Shown in pieces: positions 21,951 to 38,605 of a stretch of DNA of 64,000 nt (positions are counted from its first letter, which is position 1; each line of letters begins with the position of its first letter). A program made the position numbers and the translations under genes. The notes beneath the pieces are model-generated. The model saw only the letters and a list, made by a program, of their open reading frames with translations, was not told the DNA's origin and made no database searches. Source of the stretch: Apophysomyces variabilis (taxonomy: Eukaryota > Mucoromycota > Mucoromycetes > Mucorales > Mucoraceae); the NCBI GenBank assembly GCA_002749535.1, contig MZZL01000408.1, forward strand, positions 2,186,631-2,250,630, in the 5' to 3' direction.

Positions 21951-24105
21951 ATGTCTTCTGTACCTACGGCAGTGACGCCGCAGCAGACAGCTCAATCTCA
22001 GCCGCCGCCTCGACAGACTCCTCAGGTGCAACATAGTGCGGCGCAACTTCATAATCAAGCACAGGCACAATTGGATGCACAGGCGCGGGCCCAGGCTGCT
22101 CAGATATTCCAGCGGCAACGGATGCTGATGTTTCAACAGCAATCGGCTCGATCTGGCCCTCTGCCTGCTACACCACTAATTAACCAAGGATCTCCTCCGG
22201 GTGCACTACCTAATGGCCACCATCTTACGGGCCAGATACCCAACGGCCAAGTCGTTCCAGACGGCCCCTTGTCCAAATCGCTTCTCACGGGGCCTTTGCA
22301 GAGGTATAAGAAGCAACACACGCGTTTATTTATTTGTTTGTTACGGATGCCAACTACTCCTTCACTGTTTCAGAACACAGACCACCGGCCAGGCTGTCTT
22401 GCGTTTGCTTCAGTTTGCTGAACAATTGAATCCTGGTGTTGAGGTACAGCGTAAAAAGAGGGAAAAAAATGGATTGGCTTATTGATCTAAACACATGTTC
22501 ATTTTTATTTTTAGTCTGCAATGAATCGCTCGTATTGGGAAGGGTTTGTGGACGAATTCTTTACACCCACAAGTACACTTAAAATGACATTATGGAATGC
22601 AAAAACGAATACAAACAGTCGATTCGGTAAAACTCATTCGTATGGAAAGTTGGCTGACCATTTAAATTGCAGAGGTGATACAATCGTTGCTTGTGCGCTT
22701 TTTTCATACGCAATATGATTGTGGTGTTATTTCCATTCAGTTGACGCTGGAGCAAACTACAGAGTATATATTACCAGGTGGACTAATGAATGTCGAATGC
22801 CCGCGAGCACGATTGATCCATCGATACGATAATGGCTCTTTGGTAATCCACGTGATTGCGGTCCTGCACGGGAGAACCTGCTGATTTTGACACATGTCTT
22901 TGTAGGTCGTATCGACTGGGCATTTGATGGTACAATTTACATCGCCTCCGCCAGGTATATGGAAAATCGAGATTTTGCATTTTGCCACCCAGGAACACGA
23001 AGAGTTTCTTGCACGCGATACGCTTTTGGCAAATGCGGATAAGAGTAAGCCAACGACAGGCAACAATGGCAGCTCGACAGTAGTCCCATTGCCGGATTCT
23101 GCCATCAATGCGTGGGGCGTCCCGGAGAGGGTTTTTCATATATTAGGGGTGAATTATTGAGTTGCTGTTCTTGTGTATGCCGTACTAAATCCATTTCGCT
23201 AGTTGGCTGACGCTGCTCAACGATTTAATAATGTGGCATTCCATGCAATTGTGAATAACACAACGCCAAGAGGTACGTGATGAATGAAAGGGATGTAGTA
23301 AAGAAAAGATTGCTCATGTCTTACAGAAAGCTTGAATGCCATCGCTTTTAGCGTACGACAGCAACTAGCGAAAGCACATGAAGCTAGCGCTAGTGGTAAG
23401 TCGTCTAAGTCACCTAAAAACCGGGTGACAAAAAAATCTGCAACACGCCGCAAACTCAACGAGAATACATCAGCAGTTAGTAAGCAAACGAGTAATGCAA
23501 TGGATTCTGGTAGTGAAGCAACGTTTGTGGGGGCCCCGTCGCCGGTTGTAAAGACACAGAGTGGTCCTCGTCCCAATGCACCATCTTTACAACTTCAACA
23601 GGAAGCTATCATACAGATGCAGCAACAGAAAGCTTTGCAGATGCAACAACAAGCTTTACTCCGACAACACGCAGCTATGATTCAGCGACACAATGCGTCA
23701 CTAGGTCAGCATCCAACGTTTCAACAATTCCAACATCAACAAATGTTGCAGCTTCAACAACAACAACAAGCAGCTATGCAGATCCAGCAACAGCAGGCGA
23801 TGCAACTACAGCTGCAAGAAGCGCAACATCAACAGCAACAAATACCACCGGCGGCGGGACAAACTCCACAACAGACATACCCTCAAGCATACCCGGGCCA
23901 GTTCACACCTCATCAACAACATACGCAATTGAACGAGTTTACTCAGAGTCCCGTGATGCGTAAGGATCATCGCACCCAAAGTGTTGCGATATGAGCCCAG
24001 ATGCTCATTTTATGCCTAGGAAAACGAACTAACTCGGTGAGTGAAGCTACAAAGTCACCTGTTGCGCGCAAGAAGACAGCAACGCCCACACCATCAAGAA
24101 AATAA
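21951..24105 (+). CDS. LIM-domain-binding (LDB/PtaB/Mfg1-like) transcription adaptor
   Basis: The gene starts at ATG 21951. The N-terminus is Q/P-rich. The conserved LDB core begins TTGQAVLRLLQFAEQL and continues over several exons with AMNRSYWEGFVDEFFTP, LARFFHTQYDCGVISIQLTL and WKIEILHFATQEHEEFL. A basic linker and a long Q-rich tail (23580-23880) follow. The stop at 23994 is probably bypassed: an intron from GTGTTG to TATGCCTAG would join QRKRTNSVSEATKSPV, ending at TAA 24103-24105. In fungi these adaptors pair with the LisH regulator Som1/Flo8 in adhesion and development. The family is clear from the core; the last exon is inferred. Confidence 0.85.
23580..23880 (+). repeat. CAA/CAG-rich tract encoding polyglutamine
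   Basis: Interrupted CAA/CAG codons with scattered Met, Leu and Ala codons encode the Q-rich tail of the LDB-like protein. Such tracts are typical of transcription activators and often vary in length between strains. Confidence 0.7.
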
Positions 24106-25066
24106 GAAAATGATATCATTGTTCAAGTCTCCTTTACGCCCCCATCCACCAACTCCTCTATGTAAATTACTTTCTCGCTTCCTTTTTTTCCCTTCGTTTT
24201 TTTATTCTCACTGTAAAAAGCGTTATCCTTCTTATGTAATGAATTAAAAAGTTCACCAAAAGTTCGCAAGAATTTTAAGACTTTTATTTTGATCAACCCT
24301 CGCCGCCTGTCTTCTAACCAAGACCGAGAAATGAAAAGACCCCATAACCTTATGCGTCTTTTTCCGAGAAAATGATGCCGATCCCCATAGAACGAATAAG
24401 GCTGTTCTAGAGAATAGCAGCCGACAAAAAAGGATTTGTAATCGACCGGAGTTTCTCCTGGTGGAAGATCTGCTGTTGGCATACTCGTAATATAGGAATG
24501 ATTTGTCAGAAAGCAGTGCAACACTCGCTATAGTCAAGCGGGCTTTAGAACGTGTATGGCAGTAACTGGGCTTCCCAGATTCAATGCATGACAAAATATC
24601 GGTCAACATCACTAGACTGAAGTTAATTAATGTTTATTATTTATTGGATCCTTAATTGTTCACCATGTAATGGCTTATTTCTTTTGCTCTATTACGAATT
24701 ACAAGTATTATACTAGAATTACTGAGAAGATGTACCTGGGTCGGGATGATCTGGATCTGAAAAGTTAACCTGCATCCATTCCGCAACCCCTTTTGCCATA
24801 AAAATGCACTGCAATTCAACCATCCATTGACGTTATAGTGTTAATAATTCTGTCTGCTTATTACTCTCAATACACTCAAATTGAAGGATAGAAAGGGCCC
24901 ATGCACCGAGTAGGTAAACTAAGCATTGCTGTTTTGCGCAGTTTAAAGCAAGACTCTGATTTTTAGCCCGCGTTGTGGCTTGTGTACTGACTAATTGACA
25001 GTTAAGCTTTCCTTCTATGCCCTTCCTTTTCTTTCTTTCTTTCTCACGTCTGACACATAGTCTATT
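24106..25066. other. Intergenic region
   Basis: Two overlapping minus-strand frames (24123-24524 and 24253-24612) stay open for 120-130 codons, with segments such as LPPGETPVDYKSFF. They have no domain or clear splice structure, so I do not call a gene. The C/T-rich stretch at 25010-25060 is the leader of the next gene. Confidence 0.4.
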
Positions 25067-27550
25067 ATGGCAGCATCATTGCAGGATGCCTATATTGCGG
25101 CCGAACATGCTCTCATCGCCAACAAACCTCTGGAGGAAACGCAGGCTCAGCTATTACCGGCTACTGTCCGCGACGCCGCGAACGACATTCTGCATGGACG
25201 CTATGCCAACATAATTCAGCACAGTGCCTTGTTTGACGACACCAAAAACTTCTCCGTTTCCACTATCCTGGACTGGGTAGAGCAGCGTTTGAACGATGTC
25301 TTGCAACATGATCAGCCCGAGACGTACTTTGAAATGCTTACTCTGGGTATTGCCTGTTTAAATGCTTTCGTACAAATCAACTGGACAGGTCCTCTGTTGG
25401 CATTGGGTGTGGAACAGCTGTTTGCAAAGGATGAAGATGCACAGAAGTCATTGGAGCGGGAAATCCATGCGTCATGTCTTAAGCTGCTGTCGGCGGATAG
25501 TGAGGAAGTGTACCATTTAACACAGCAGCTTGGTTATCTAGCTATTGCCCGCCAGATCCTATTATCAGAGCGTCTGAGAACCAAAACTGTAAGCGCATCC
25601 ATGTGGGCTTCTCGTGCTTGCTTCGTTCAACAGCAGCTTCTGGACGAGGGATCTGCTACATTACAGAATCTAATACTCGAGCTGACTACCGAGAGTACAA
25701 ACAACCTTACTAAAAGTTTGGAAAAGCATACCGAGGCAGAGTTAATTGTGCGACAGGAATTGGAGACAGCGCTTATGTACAGCTACTATGGTCAGGACAA
25801 AGAAGCCTACGAAAAGATGTGCCAGAGTCAGAAGAGTTCAGGTTTCGAATGGTCTATTACGGGTGCTCTGGGCCGTCGTACGAAGTTTCAGCAGTTTGAT
25901 GTATCCCAGCTTGTGGTTTTAGCAGAAAGCAAGCAGGACGCAGAACAAACCAACAAGGAGAGTGAAGCCACACGTCCTGAGACATTAGAACTGAATGACG
26001 ACACATTGTTGGAGAATATTGCTTTTGCAAAGACGGAAGAAAACGATAAAGATGAGAAGAAGCGAACAGGAAATTTGCGAGTGATCGATCAATGTTTGTT
26101 ATTGGCGTTCTGCTTGAACATCAAAAATACAAACCCCGATCACGGACTTACAAAGGAGCAAATGAAGCCCTATGTGGCCCGTGTGCTGGAAAATGCAAAC
26201 AATTGGATGGTCCATACCATGGGTCTACTTCTCAAGACAAGATTAGAATCAGATAAGTCAAGGACAGTTGAACGTTCCGCTTTGCAATTGCAAGCTTTGG
26301 TCGATCAGATCAAAGTAGAAGATTCCGGTGTGGAAGAACGTCTAGCCTATTTCTACGATCTGCTTCTACCGAGCAAGTGGGAGATGGAACGTGAGCTGGC
26401 TCGTCGTTTTGTTTCCCTTGGTGTCCTTCGATCAGCTTTGGAAATCTTTGAACGACTTGAAATGTGGGATGATGTCGTATCATGCTATCAGCTTTTGGAA
26501 CAGCCCCACAAAGCCAAAGAAGTCCTAAATAAATTGATGGCGGAAGACCCAGAATCGCCCAAGCTGTGGTGTATCTTGGGTGATGTTGAACGCGAACCTG
26601 AACATTGGAAAAAGGCTTGGGAGCTTTCTGGTCGTCGATTTGCACGTGCAATGCGCAGCTTGGGTGCTTATCATTACAAGCTTGGCAATTATAACGAGTC
26701 AATTGAATCGTACCAGCTGGCTTTGGAGATCAATCCTTTGTTCGAAGGCTCTTGGTATGTTCTCGGTTGTGCTGCTATGCAGGCTGAGCGATGGGACGTT
26801 GGACAACGTGCATTTCAGCGTGTAGTGGCTTTGGATAGCGAGCAGGCCGAGGCATGGAACAACTTATCTAGTATTTATGTGCGCCTGGATCGTAAGCTTG
26901 ATGCTTTCTTAGCACTAAAGCAGGCTACCAAACTCAAGTTCGATAACTGGAAGATGTGGCAAAACTTACTGTTTGTTGCTGTGGACGTTGGTCAGTTTGC
27001 AGATGCTATTTGGGCCATGCAACGAGTAGTTGATCTGCGGTGGGATAAAGTGCGCGAACAGGCCGTTGATACTCAGGTGCTTCGTCTGATCGTCGAGAGT
27101 GTCATCCAGAACTGGAAAGATTTACATGATCGTGATGGTGTGCGTCTGGCAGGACAAGTTCAACGTCTTCTGGAAGATGTTATCTTGAGTCGCATCACTA
27201 ATTCTCCTGAAATATGGAATATCTGTGCAAAGTTCTACATGTGGCAGAAACGGTACGCTGATTGTTTGGAAGCTTCCGTCAAAGCATACCGAGCTGTTAT
27301 GCACGACACCCGGATAGAAATGGAAGAAGCTGTATTTGAAGAAGTGGCGAACGTTGCTTTGGATACTGTAGATATGTATGAAAACTTGGGCGACAAATTA
27401 CAGGAAGGTGGCAAGCCTGTCTGTGCTGACTGGAAATACCAATCCCGCCAAATCATCAAGGGGTTGATGGGCAAAGCAAGGGACAACTTTGAAGACACTC
27501 CTACCTATGAACGACTAAAGGAACGATTAGACGATCTGAAGCGTTCATAG
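25067..27550 (+). CDS. EMW1: TPR protein TTC27/Emw1
   Basis: A single 827-residue exon starts at ATG 25067 (MAASLQDAYIAAEHALI). The length fits the TTC27/Emw1 family (about 840-900). The N-terminal half is helical. The C-terminal half carries tetratricopeptide repeats: SPKLWCILGDVEREPEHW, RSLGAYHYKLGNYNESIE, GSWYVLGCAAMQAERWD and AEAWNNLSSIYVRLDRK. The end reads YERLKERLDDLKRS. Yeast Emw1 is essential and needed for cell-wall integrity; human TTC27 is linked to RNA-polymerase/EJC assembly and rRNA maturation. The absence of introns contrasts with its neighbours. It runs convergently into Pex6, with about 220 bases between stops. Confidence 0.9.
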   Translation: MAASLQDAYIAAEHALIANKPLEETQAQLLPATVRDAANDILHGRYANIIQHSALFDDTKNFSVSTILDWVEQRLNDVLQHDQPETYFEMLTLGIACLNAFVQINWTGPLLALGVEQLFAKDEDAQKSLEREIHASCLKLLSADSEEVYHLTQQLGYLAIARQILLSERLRTKTVSASMWASRACFVQQQLLDEGSATLQNLILELTTESTNNLTKSLEKHTEAELIVRQELETALMYSYYGQDKEAYEKMCQSQKSSGFEWSITGALGRRTKFQQFDVSQLVVLAESKQDAEQTNKESEATRPETLELNDDTLLENIAFAKTEENDKDEKKRTGNLRVIDQCLLLAFCLNIKNTNPDHGLTKEQMKPYVARVLENANNWMVHTMGLLLKTRLESDKSRTVERSALQLQALVDQIKVEDSGVEERLAYFYDLLLPSKWEMERELARRFVSLGVLRSALEIFERLEMWDDVVSCYQLLEQPHKAKEVLNKLMAEDPESPKLWCILGDVEREPEHWKKAWELSGRRFARAMRSLGAYHYKLGNYNESIESYQLALEINPLFEGSWYVLGCAAMQAERWDVGQRAFQRVVALDSEQAEAWNNLSSIYVRLDRKLDAFLALKQATKLKFDNWKMWQNLLFVAVDVGQFADAIWAMQRVVDLRWDKVREQAVDTQVLRLIVESVIQNWKDLHDRDGVRLAGQVQRLLEDVILSRITNSPEIWNICAKFYMWQKRYADCLEASVKAYRAVMHDTRIEMEEAVFEEVANVALDTVDMYENLGDKLQEGGKPVCADWKYQSRQIIKGLMGKARDNFEDTPTYERLKERLDDLKRS

Positions 27551-27770
27551 ACAAAAAGAAAGGCATATAAAGCATGTCTGCATCTGCATGAATGGATTAG
27601 ATACGACTTTTTCATTTCATTTTTCCATATTACTACACTTCATTAGTTAATCGGTACAACATTGGATATTTGCCATCGCAAAAGATAGCTTATAAGAAAA
27701 CGTTCATTTTTAGCTAAATCTGTAAAGTGGATCAAACCCACTCTTTTTATCGTGTCTATCTATTTGTCTA

Positions 27771-31665
<3,895 letters not shown>

Positions 31666-32733
31666 ACGGAAAAGAGGAAGAAAGAAAAGAAGCAGCGTAA
31701 CTTTGTCTGTGCACAATACGGTATAAAGTGGGGTAGATCTCCGCTTTAAGTCGAAATCAGATGACAAACCAAACGTTGACAGGCTCTTATTTTGTATGCC
31801 GTTGTCAGAGACAAAGGATCTCTTCAAAGCTCCCAGACCACAGTAATTTGCTTTTTACATCAATATCCATCTGCATATATATGCACTATTCAATAAGGAA
31901 TGGATACTTCTCATTTTGGTCAGTTTGTTTATGAAGTCAGACTTAATAGGACCATTTGTACAAAAACGAGAAGTGATGACCACTAATCCCTTTAATCCAT
32001 CCTAAGCGGGTATGGTCCCTTGCCTGTATGCTCCAACTATGTTGGCGCTGCTTCCCGTTGTGCCACATTAGCCGTCTTTGGTAATTTTTACGTTTGTCGC
32101 AACATGCTATGCCTACTATGACAGAGTGCTATTCCTTCTAACGCCCCACTAAAGCCTGTCCAGTACTAGTTCCGACTTGATTTCGCTGCGGATAGTAGTG
32201 CCATAGCTGTATCTTTGGAGTTCGATGGCTCAATGAATCCCGCTGCCCTGAAAGCAGAGTGATCTTATTCATCTTCGGCGAGGCCCGGAATTGGTAAGTC
32301 CTTCATGTCCAGAGTAAACGGGACAAGCCATCCCCGTTTTTCGTCGTCTGACTGAACAAGTTTCTTAATGTACTCTTTCACAAGGTTATTGATGCCATCC
32401 ATTATCATGATCATTTTCTCACTAGAGAAATTAATAAAAGTATGACTTCTTTTTGATCATGATGCCTTAACCAGGACCTGTCGATTACGAATTTTTGATT
32501 ATATGTACCTTGTTGTCACTATTAGCCTACGACAGAATTTGGTCACGCCTTTGGGCTTAGCTAAGTACCATATGAATTCAATCGCCGAAGCCCTGAGGTG
32601 CATAGGCAAGATTGACAATATTATCTATACAAAATATCGCGTTCTCTTTCTTGGACAAAAACATCGCTTATCTCATTATATATTATGCGAAGCGTTTATT
32701 ACAATTAAATGAACGCGGGTTCGTGTACCATTG
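31666..32733. other. Spacer between Pex6 and Arp10
   Basis: Contains one short protein-like minus-strand frame, listed separately. Otherwise AT-rich with no recognisable gene. Confidence 0.4.
32265..32414 (-). CDS. Short protein-like frame, unrecognised (49 residues)
   Basis: The frame is open from about 32450 and has an ATG at 32414. It encodes a compact acidic segment: DGINNLVKEYIKKLVQSDDE, then GWLVPFTLDMKDLPIPGLAEDE before TAA at 32265-32267. Composition looks like real protein, and it may be the last exon of a lost gene or element. No family is recognised. Confidence 0.3.
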   Translation of the reverse strand: MIMIMDGINNLVKEYIKKLVQSDDEKRGWLVPFTLDMKDLPIPGLAEDE

Positions 32734-34482
32734 TCAAGAAGTTTGATTCGGTTCTGATGCGCCCCAATGTCCTACGGACCAATCTGCTACAGTACCTGAA
32801 AACTTTTCTCTTGATATTTCTTCACCTGATAACTTCAGGGAACCCATAAGGGATCCTACCAAAGTAATACTTTAATATCCCACAGAAGATAAAAAAAAAG
32901 TCGAAGCTACATTAGTACTTACCACCGATCCACCCACGTACGTTGTTCATAAAGACCCGACCAGCGCCTTTCTCTTCTGGACTGTCCAAGAACTTGATCG
33001 ACTTGTGTAACCGTAAAAGCGGCTCGTACTTTTTCTTCTCATAAGATGGTGGATCACGTAGCAGTCTTAAAAGCTCTTGCTTTAACCTTGACTGGAACCC
33101 AGGAAACAGCGATATCCCGCCGATGACTAGCAGGGAAGAAACTAGTGGTTTACGAAGATCCGGTTGAACCTAATTACGTATCCGGTCCATCCGTTAGACG
33201 AATTTATGTGCGCAAACTCGTTTAATCACCTTGAGAAGACTGTTCAAAATGCAGTGAGCCAGTCCCGGCTCATCTTCATCTCCTTCAAATAATACCTCAA
33301 CTGTGCGCTCACGGATCCATCCAGGAATCAGTAGAGTAGCTTTGGCGCCGTCCTCTAATGCAATGGGGTAATAGAGATCGGTGGCGCTGCTAAAATTTTT
33401 GTATGCAGTAATCTTATCTTGCTCTTCGCTATTGATAAGCAAGGGTGAACAGAATAACAAACGTGTCTTAATATCTTCTAATCGTTCAGCAGTGAGTAAC
33501 TTGGAGGGTATAGAGCTATGTGGAGCGAGTGATAAATGCAGGTTGGATGGAGGAATATAGCGGCCATGGTCAAGGAGCAATGAGTGCAGTTGTTTGGATA
33601 CTGTCCGACCAGCAAGAGGAGTAGTGGTGATGTACGGAATGAGTGGTCTCGTACAATAAATCTACAGATAAATACGTTTCAGCAGATTCTTCGACCTAGG
33701 TGAAAGAGGAAAGATTTCACTTACAGGTAGAACACTAGTTTCTAAGTGTCCACAATCGACAACAAGACCTGTAGTCAGGCCAGTTGTCAGGAGAGCCATA
33801 AGATGGATAGGAACAAAAGAGATAGAGGGAACCTATAGAAACATATACATTTGTTTTGTTTCGGTGATATCGTGAATACACAGTTCGGTGGTCTTTTCGT
33901 TGCTTCGTACTTGGAAATAGTCAAACAGTAATTTGGCGATAATTTGTTTGAGTACAATGGGGGCTAATGGCGATTCGCATAAAATCACTTTTCGGGATTT
34001 CGGGTCGGTCAACAAAAGTCTAAACATCACAACTACTTGATTAATTATACTTTGCAAAACACTACCAGGCACTTGGCTTACCGGAAATAAATATCATGCA
34101 GTAACTTTTTCAAATTTTCTTCCAACGACTGTAAGGAACCTTTTGCCATGATATCCAAGTCGTATAGCTCGACGACCTTTTGCCGGGAATATCAATTTCA
34201 AGTTGGTGTCTTCTTCATACTGACCTCGCTATCAATGCGGTATGCCTCTCCATCGGGGCCATTTGAATGATCTAGCTTAGACCAGGTCGGTACCAGGTGA
34301 CGGGGATGAGATTCACCAGAAAAACCGCATTTGATGTATAAGGAACCGATATCGAGAACCACACGATCTTCTGTGCCATAGATGGAATGACGTCGTGCAA
34401 AACTATGCAATGAGGTTGCTGAGGTATAGCTGGACAAGAAGCTTGAGGCTAAAGGCTCGGAAGAGACTGAGGTTGTTGTCAT
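32734..34482 (-). CDS. ARP10: Actin-related protein Arp10/Arp11 (dynactin pointed end)
   Basis: The gene reads from ATG 34482 to TGA at 32734-32736 in several exons. The N-terminal actin-fold block RVVLDIGSLYIKCGFSGESH is diagnostic for Arp10/ACTR10. Later exons give KVILCESPLAPIVLKQIIAK, TTGLTTGLVVDCGHLETS, RPLIPYITTTPLAGRTVSKQ and KPLVSSLLVIGGISLFPGF. The C-terminus joins GSLMGSLKLSGEEISREKF to DWSVGHWGASEPNQTS. Arp10/Arp11 caps the pointed end of the Arp1 filament in dynactin, the activator of cytoplasmic dynein; the filamentous-fungal equivalent is ro-7. It is divergent from actin, as usual for this subfamily. It points the same way as Pex6 downstream. Confidence 0.88.
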
Positions 34483-35989
34483 CTTAGAATTCAGCCTGCA
34501 AGGATAACATGTACATTAACACCAGAGGTCAATTTGGAAGCCAATGCGAAAAGGAAACCCAGTCCGGCTACGATGGCCGGGACAGGTTACCGGACAAACT
34601 GAATTTTGGATCCTGAAAGAAAAAGAATCGAGCATATTCAGGGGCCATAAATTGCCCATCTAGCTGTTGGGCGTCAGTGAACTTCACAGGATATGTGCGG
34701 AAAGATATGCTATAGGATACAAATCGTAGTTGGAATCAAGTAGTGTATATCTTGAAAGGTCGTAGTAATGGCGAGGTTTCGCCACAGTATGCTGTGGCAA
34801 CTATGTACAATTGACATAAGACCATAAGCACGTAAATGTTCAGGTCTGTTTAACGATCAGCCTGAAAAATGGCAACATAATGGAGTAGGCGTTAGGTTTA
34901 AACAATATGATAAACTGTATATATAAGATCATTTATAGTCTATGTCTGTGCAACCTTACAGTCTCTGTTCGAAACCGTTTACTGGCTTTAAGTACTTCCT
35001 CATTTGACCGAAAATGAACCACATCCTATCCTAGACACTGATAATCTCTGTTACGTGCCAGATACACTCTATATCATACTATTATCCTTGATAAGAAGCC
35101 GATCTGCGAACGAAGTAGAAGAATTGCTTCACTATGGAAGATAATTGCGTAATCCAAATGTTTCCTTTTAAGAGAACATTAATATTCAAAACTTTGTTTG
35201 GATAACCATACCATAGCATCATCATCCACGTATTGGATGTAAAGTAGCAGAGGCACCAAGGACAGAAGAACCATACGATTAGTAACCCATTGCTACGGTG
35301 ACACCAGTGTAAACCAGGACCATCGGTATGTTGTTATTTTATTCTAACATTGATCGTTGTGTTCACGGTTGTTATTAAGAGAACAATTGGTCATTCAGTT
35401 GCTGCTCAATTGAATATACCGTTCCAGCGAATAAGATCAGACACTAACCAAACGTAAAAATATAATATGTATATCTGGTACCGACAATAATGAGTAAAAG
35501 GTTGCCCTTCAAATTGTTAATAGCTGCTTTCTTGTATAATGAACGGGAAGATGCGTTTTATATTGTTTAGAGATCCTGACAATCTTATGCACTAAATTCC
35601 ATTTTCTCGATCTCCATATTTTGTTTTGATTTCCCTTTAATCATTGACATGATGAGCATGCTGCTCGTTCTTACTCTAGTTTGATGGGCAACTACAAACA
35701 AATTGCACGCAGAGATGGATATATTTCCTTTTTCCTCCTGGATCATTGTAAATTGCGTAACATACCCTGTCTATATAAAAATTTGACAACCTTACATAAG
35801 GACTCTGGTGTGGTTGACATGGAAAAATACGATAGGTTCAATGTGTGGATTTTTGGGGAAAATCTCACCATCAGAACAGTACTTCAACTTGCTTTGCCCG
35901 TTTTGGTTATGTTCAACGCAGGATTCCAATGCCGACTTTGGGTCCGAGCACTCGGAGGTGAAACAGTTCTTACTCGTAACCACTAACTC
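34483..35989. other. AT-rich intergenic region
   Basis: Divergent spacer between Arp10 and the gamma-glutamyltransferase. Short ORFs near 35680-35990 lack domains, and their 3' parts overlap the leader of the next gene. No RNA gene or clear repeat. Confidence 0.45.
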
Positions 35990-38423
35990 ATGACCGTAAA
36001 TTCAGGAGACAGAGAACAATTGCCCTTCATTTCACGACGTTCAACAGTTTACGCTAACCATGCCATGGTGTCAAGCACGTAAGGAAAACAGCCGTACCGA
36101 GAAAAATGACGATGACCCAAAACGTTCCTAGTCAACCGCTTGCTTCCCAAGCTGGTATTGAAATATTGAAAAAAGGCGGTAATGCTGCAGTAAGTGGTAT
36201 TCCATACCTCGTACCTAAAATTGAAGAGGTTCGCTTGTAATGTAGGATGCAGCTGTCGCAATTGGTAAGACTGTAAACGAAAGTGACGGGTTAACTTAGT
36301 TTTCTACCCCTTATCAGCGGCTGCATTGAATGTCACGGGTAACTTAGTTATACGTCCATATATTCAAAGAAGACTAAATTAAACCGTATTATATTTGGTA
36401 GAGCCTACGTCAACAGGTATTGGAGGCGATGCATTCTGTCTATTTTATGATGCTAAAGAGCGCCGTGTTAAGGCGCTTAATGGTTCCGGAAGGTAGGACA
36501 GCTTATTTAGTAGTTTGCCTCTCATCATCTATAATATTTATCCAGAACGCCAGCAGCTCTGACATTGAAACATATACGCGACGTTGATAAACTCAAAAAT
36601 AGCCTTCCTGATGACCATGTTCATGCTGTCACTGTACCGGGAGCAGCAGCAGCTTGGGTGGATACGGTTGAAACGTTTGGATCGGGAAAGGTGGACATGG
36701 CCACGATTCTAAACCCTGCGATCGACCTTGCCCAGAACGGGTAAGCGGAAACAAATAAAAAGAACGAATCGACCAAAGAAAACACTGACCTTCTTCCTTC
36801 CATTCTCTGTTAATACTTCAACCAGATATCCTGTATCCCATATCGCTGCTAGCTTGGTAAGAATTCATGTGCATTTGTCACTTTCCCGCTTCAAATGGAC
36901 TGATGCATGAAGGATAATAGTGGAAAGAAGCAGAGCAAAGGCTCATAAAGGCAAATCCTGCTTCTGAGGTGGAGCTATTGATTGATAATCGAGCACCTAA
37001 AGAAGGCGAAATTATTACCCTACCAGATCTAGCAGGGTAAGCACTGGCAACACTGTACTCTCTCTTTTTCATACAAAGACTTTTAGTACATTTAAGACCT
37101 TGGCATCGGAAGGGAAAGCCGGGTTTTATCAAGGTCGTATTGCCGAATCTATCATATCCGCCGTTCGGTCCCGAGGCGGTTTGATGACCTTGGATGATTT
37201 GGCTAACCACAGCTCGGAACTTGTCGAACCCATATCTATTGATTATCATGACCACACAGTATGGGAATGTCCCCCCAATGGCCAGGGAATTACAGCATTG
37301 ATTGCATTGGGAATCATTGAAGCATTGCACCTTGATATGTCTCAGTTGAAGCACAATTCGGCAGAGTATTTGCACGTTGTTACTGAAGCACTGCGTCTTG
37401 CTTTTGCAGACACTAGACATTTTGTCACCGATCCACGAGTAGAAAAAGTACCCACTGAAAAGTTGCTCAGCAAGGTAACGTAAATGCTGTAGAAAATGAA
37501 CACAATTTGTGGCTCGTTACTTAAATGTGACCCCAGGAATACATTGCTGAACGGGCTAAGCTGATTGACCTGACACAAAGGAATAATACTATTGAACATG
37601 GCTATCCCGATAAGAGTGGAAATACTGTCTACTTTTCGGTGGTAGATGAAGAAGGAAATGCCTGCAGCTTTATTGTAAGAAGTCCAACCTAGATGCTGGA
37701 ACTTGTAAACTCACTTTTTGTAATATAGAACTCACTTTATATGCATTTTGGAGTAAGTATTTTGAACAACAGGCTTGTAGTTTCGTAACAGGTTTTTCTT
37801 GTTTCTTTAGTCAGGCATTATTCCTGATGGATGTGGATTTGCTTTGCATAACCGCGGCTGTAATTTCGTACTGGTCGATGGACATGCTAACTGCATCGGA
37901 CCGGCCAAGCGGCCTTACCATACCATTATTCCTTCAATGATCACCCGCAGATCGGCAGATGGCGGACACGATCTAGATACCTGTTTTGGAGGTACAAAGA
38001 GAAAGAGAAAGAAGAAGAACAAAAACAAAAAAGATCAGTCTAAGCTTATATGTCTAATTAGTAATGGGAGGCTTTATGCAACCTCAAGGCCAGGTCCAAG
38101 TTGTACTCAATTTAATGCATTATCTTTACGATCCCCAGTATGCACTTGATCTGCCCCGAATTTGCATTACACAGCTGCAACCGACCTTTTATGAGTTTGA
38201 CGATGTAAATGCTGCTGTCGTCTGTGTGGAAGAGGGCATTCCACAAGAGACAATTCAAGCATTAGAAGCCAAGGGCCATAAATGTGTCCGCGTGACAAAC
38301 TATAAACGTCAACTTTTCGGACGCGGTCAGATCATTCGTGTCAAAAAAGACCCGCGCACGGGCAAACGAGTACTCTTTGCAGGTAGCGATCCGAGAGGAG
38401 ATGGCTACTCTATTGGCTGGTAG
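35990..38423 (+). CDS. Gamma-glutamyltransferase (YwrD-like Ntn hydrolase)
   Basis: ATG 35990 begins [20 protein letters not shown]. Exons join in phase through [20 protein letters not shown] and [18 protein letters not shown]. Later blocks are [17 protein letters not shown], the auto-processing and nucleophile region [16 protein letters not shown] (catalytic Thr predicted in GNT), [20 protein letters not shown] and [16 protein letters not shown]. The protein ends [12 protein letters not shown]. The family cleaves gamma-glutamyl bonds, classically of glutathione. The lack of an obvious signal peptide and the YwrD-type sequence suggest a soluble intracellular or bacterial-like branch rather than the vacuolar Ecm38 type. 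At least eight introns make chance assembly unlikely. Confidence 0.9.
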
Positions 38424-38605
38424 CTTTTTCGTTAGTTTGCAGCAGAACCATCCAATAAAGCCGTACCTTTTTATTGCCTTTGCCTTAAACAAAAAGCATG
38501 TAACCACGAGACAAAGAGCGATACTTTGGAATCCCTTTTCTTTCGCTTTCTCTCCACTTCTCTTCCTCTATTTAGAATCGACTTTTTGATACTGACGACC
38601 CTAGA

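Noticed and set aside
24123..24612. Two overlapping minus-strand ORFs (133 and 119 codons)
   Set aside because: Neither frame shows a family, and no splice model joins them; left as part of the intergenic description.
36878..37599. 180-codon and 85-codon minus-strand ORFs opposite the gamma-glutamyltransferase
   Set aside because: Shadows of exons on the plus strand, which give a well-conserved enzyme.
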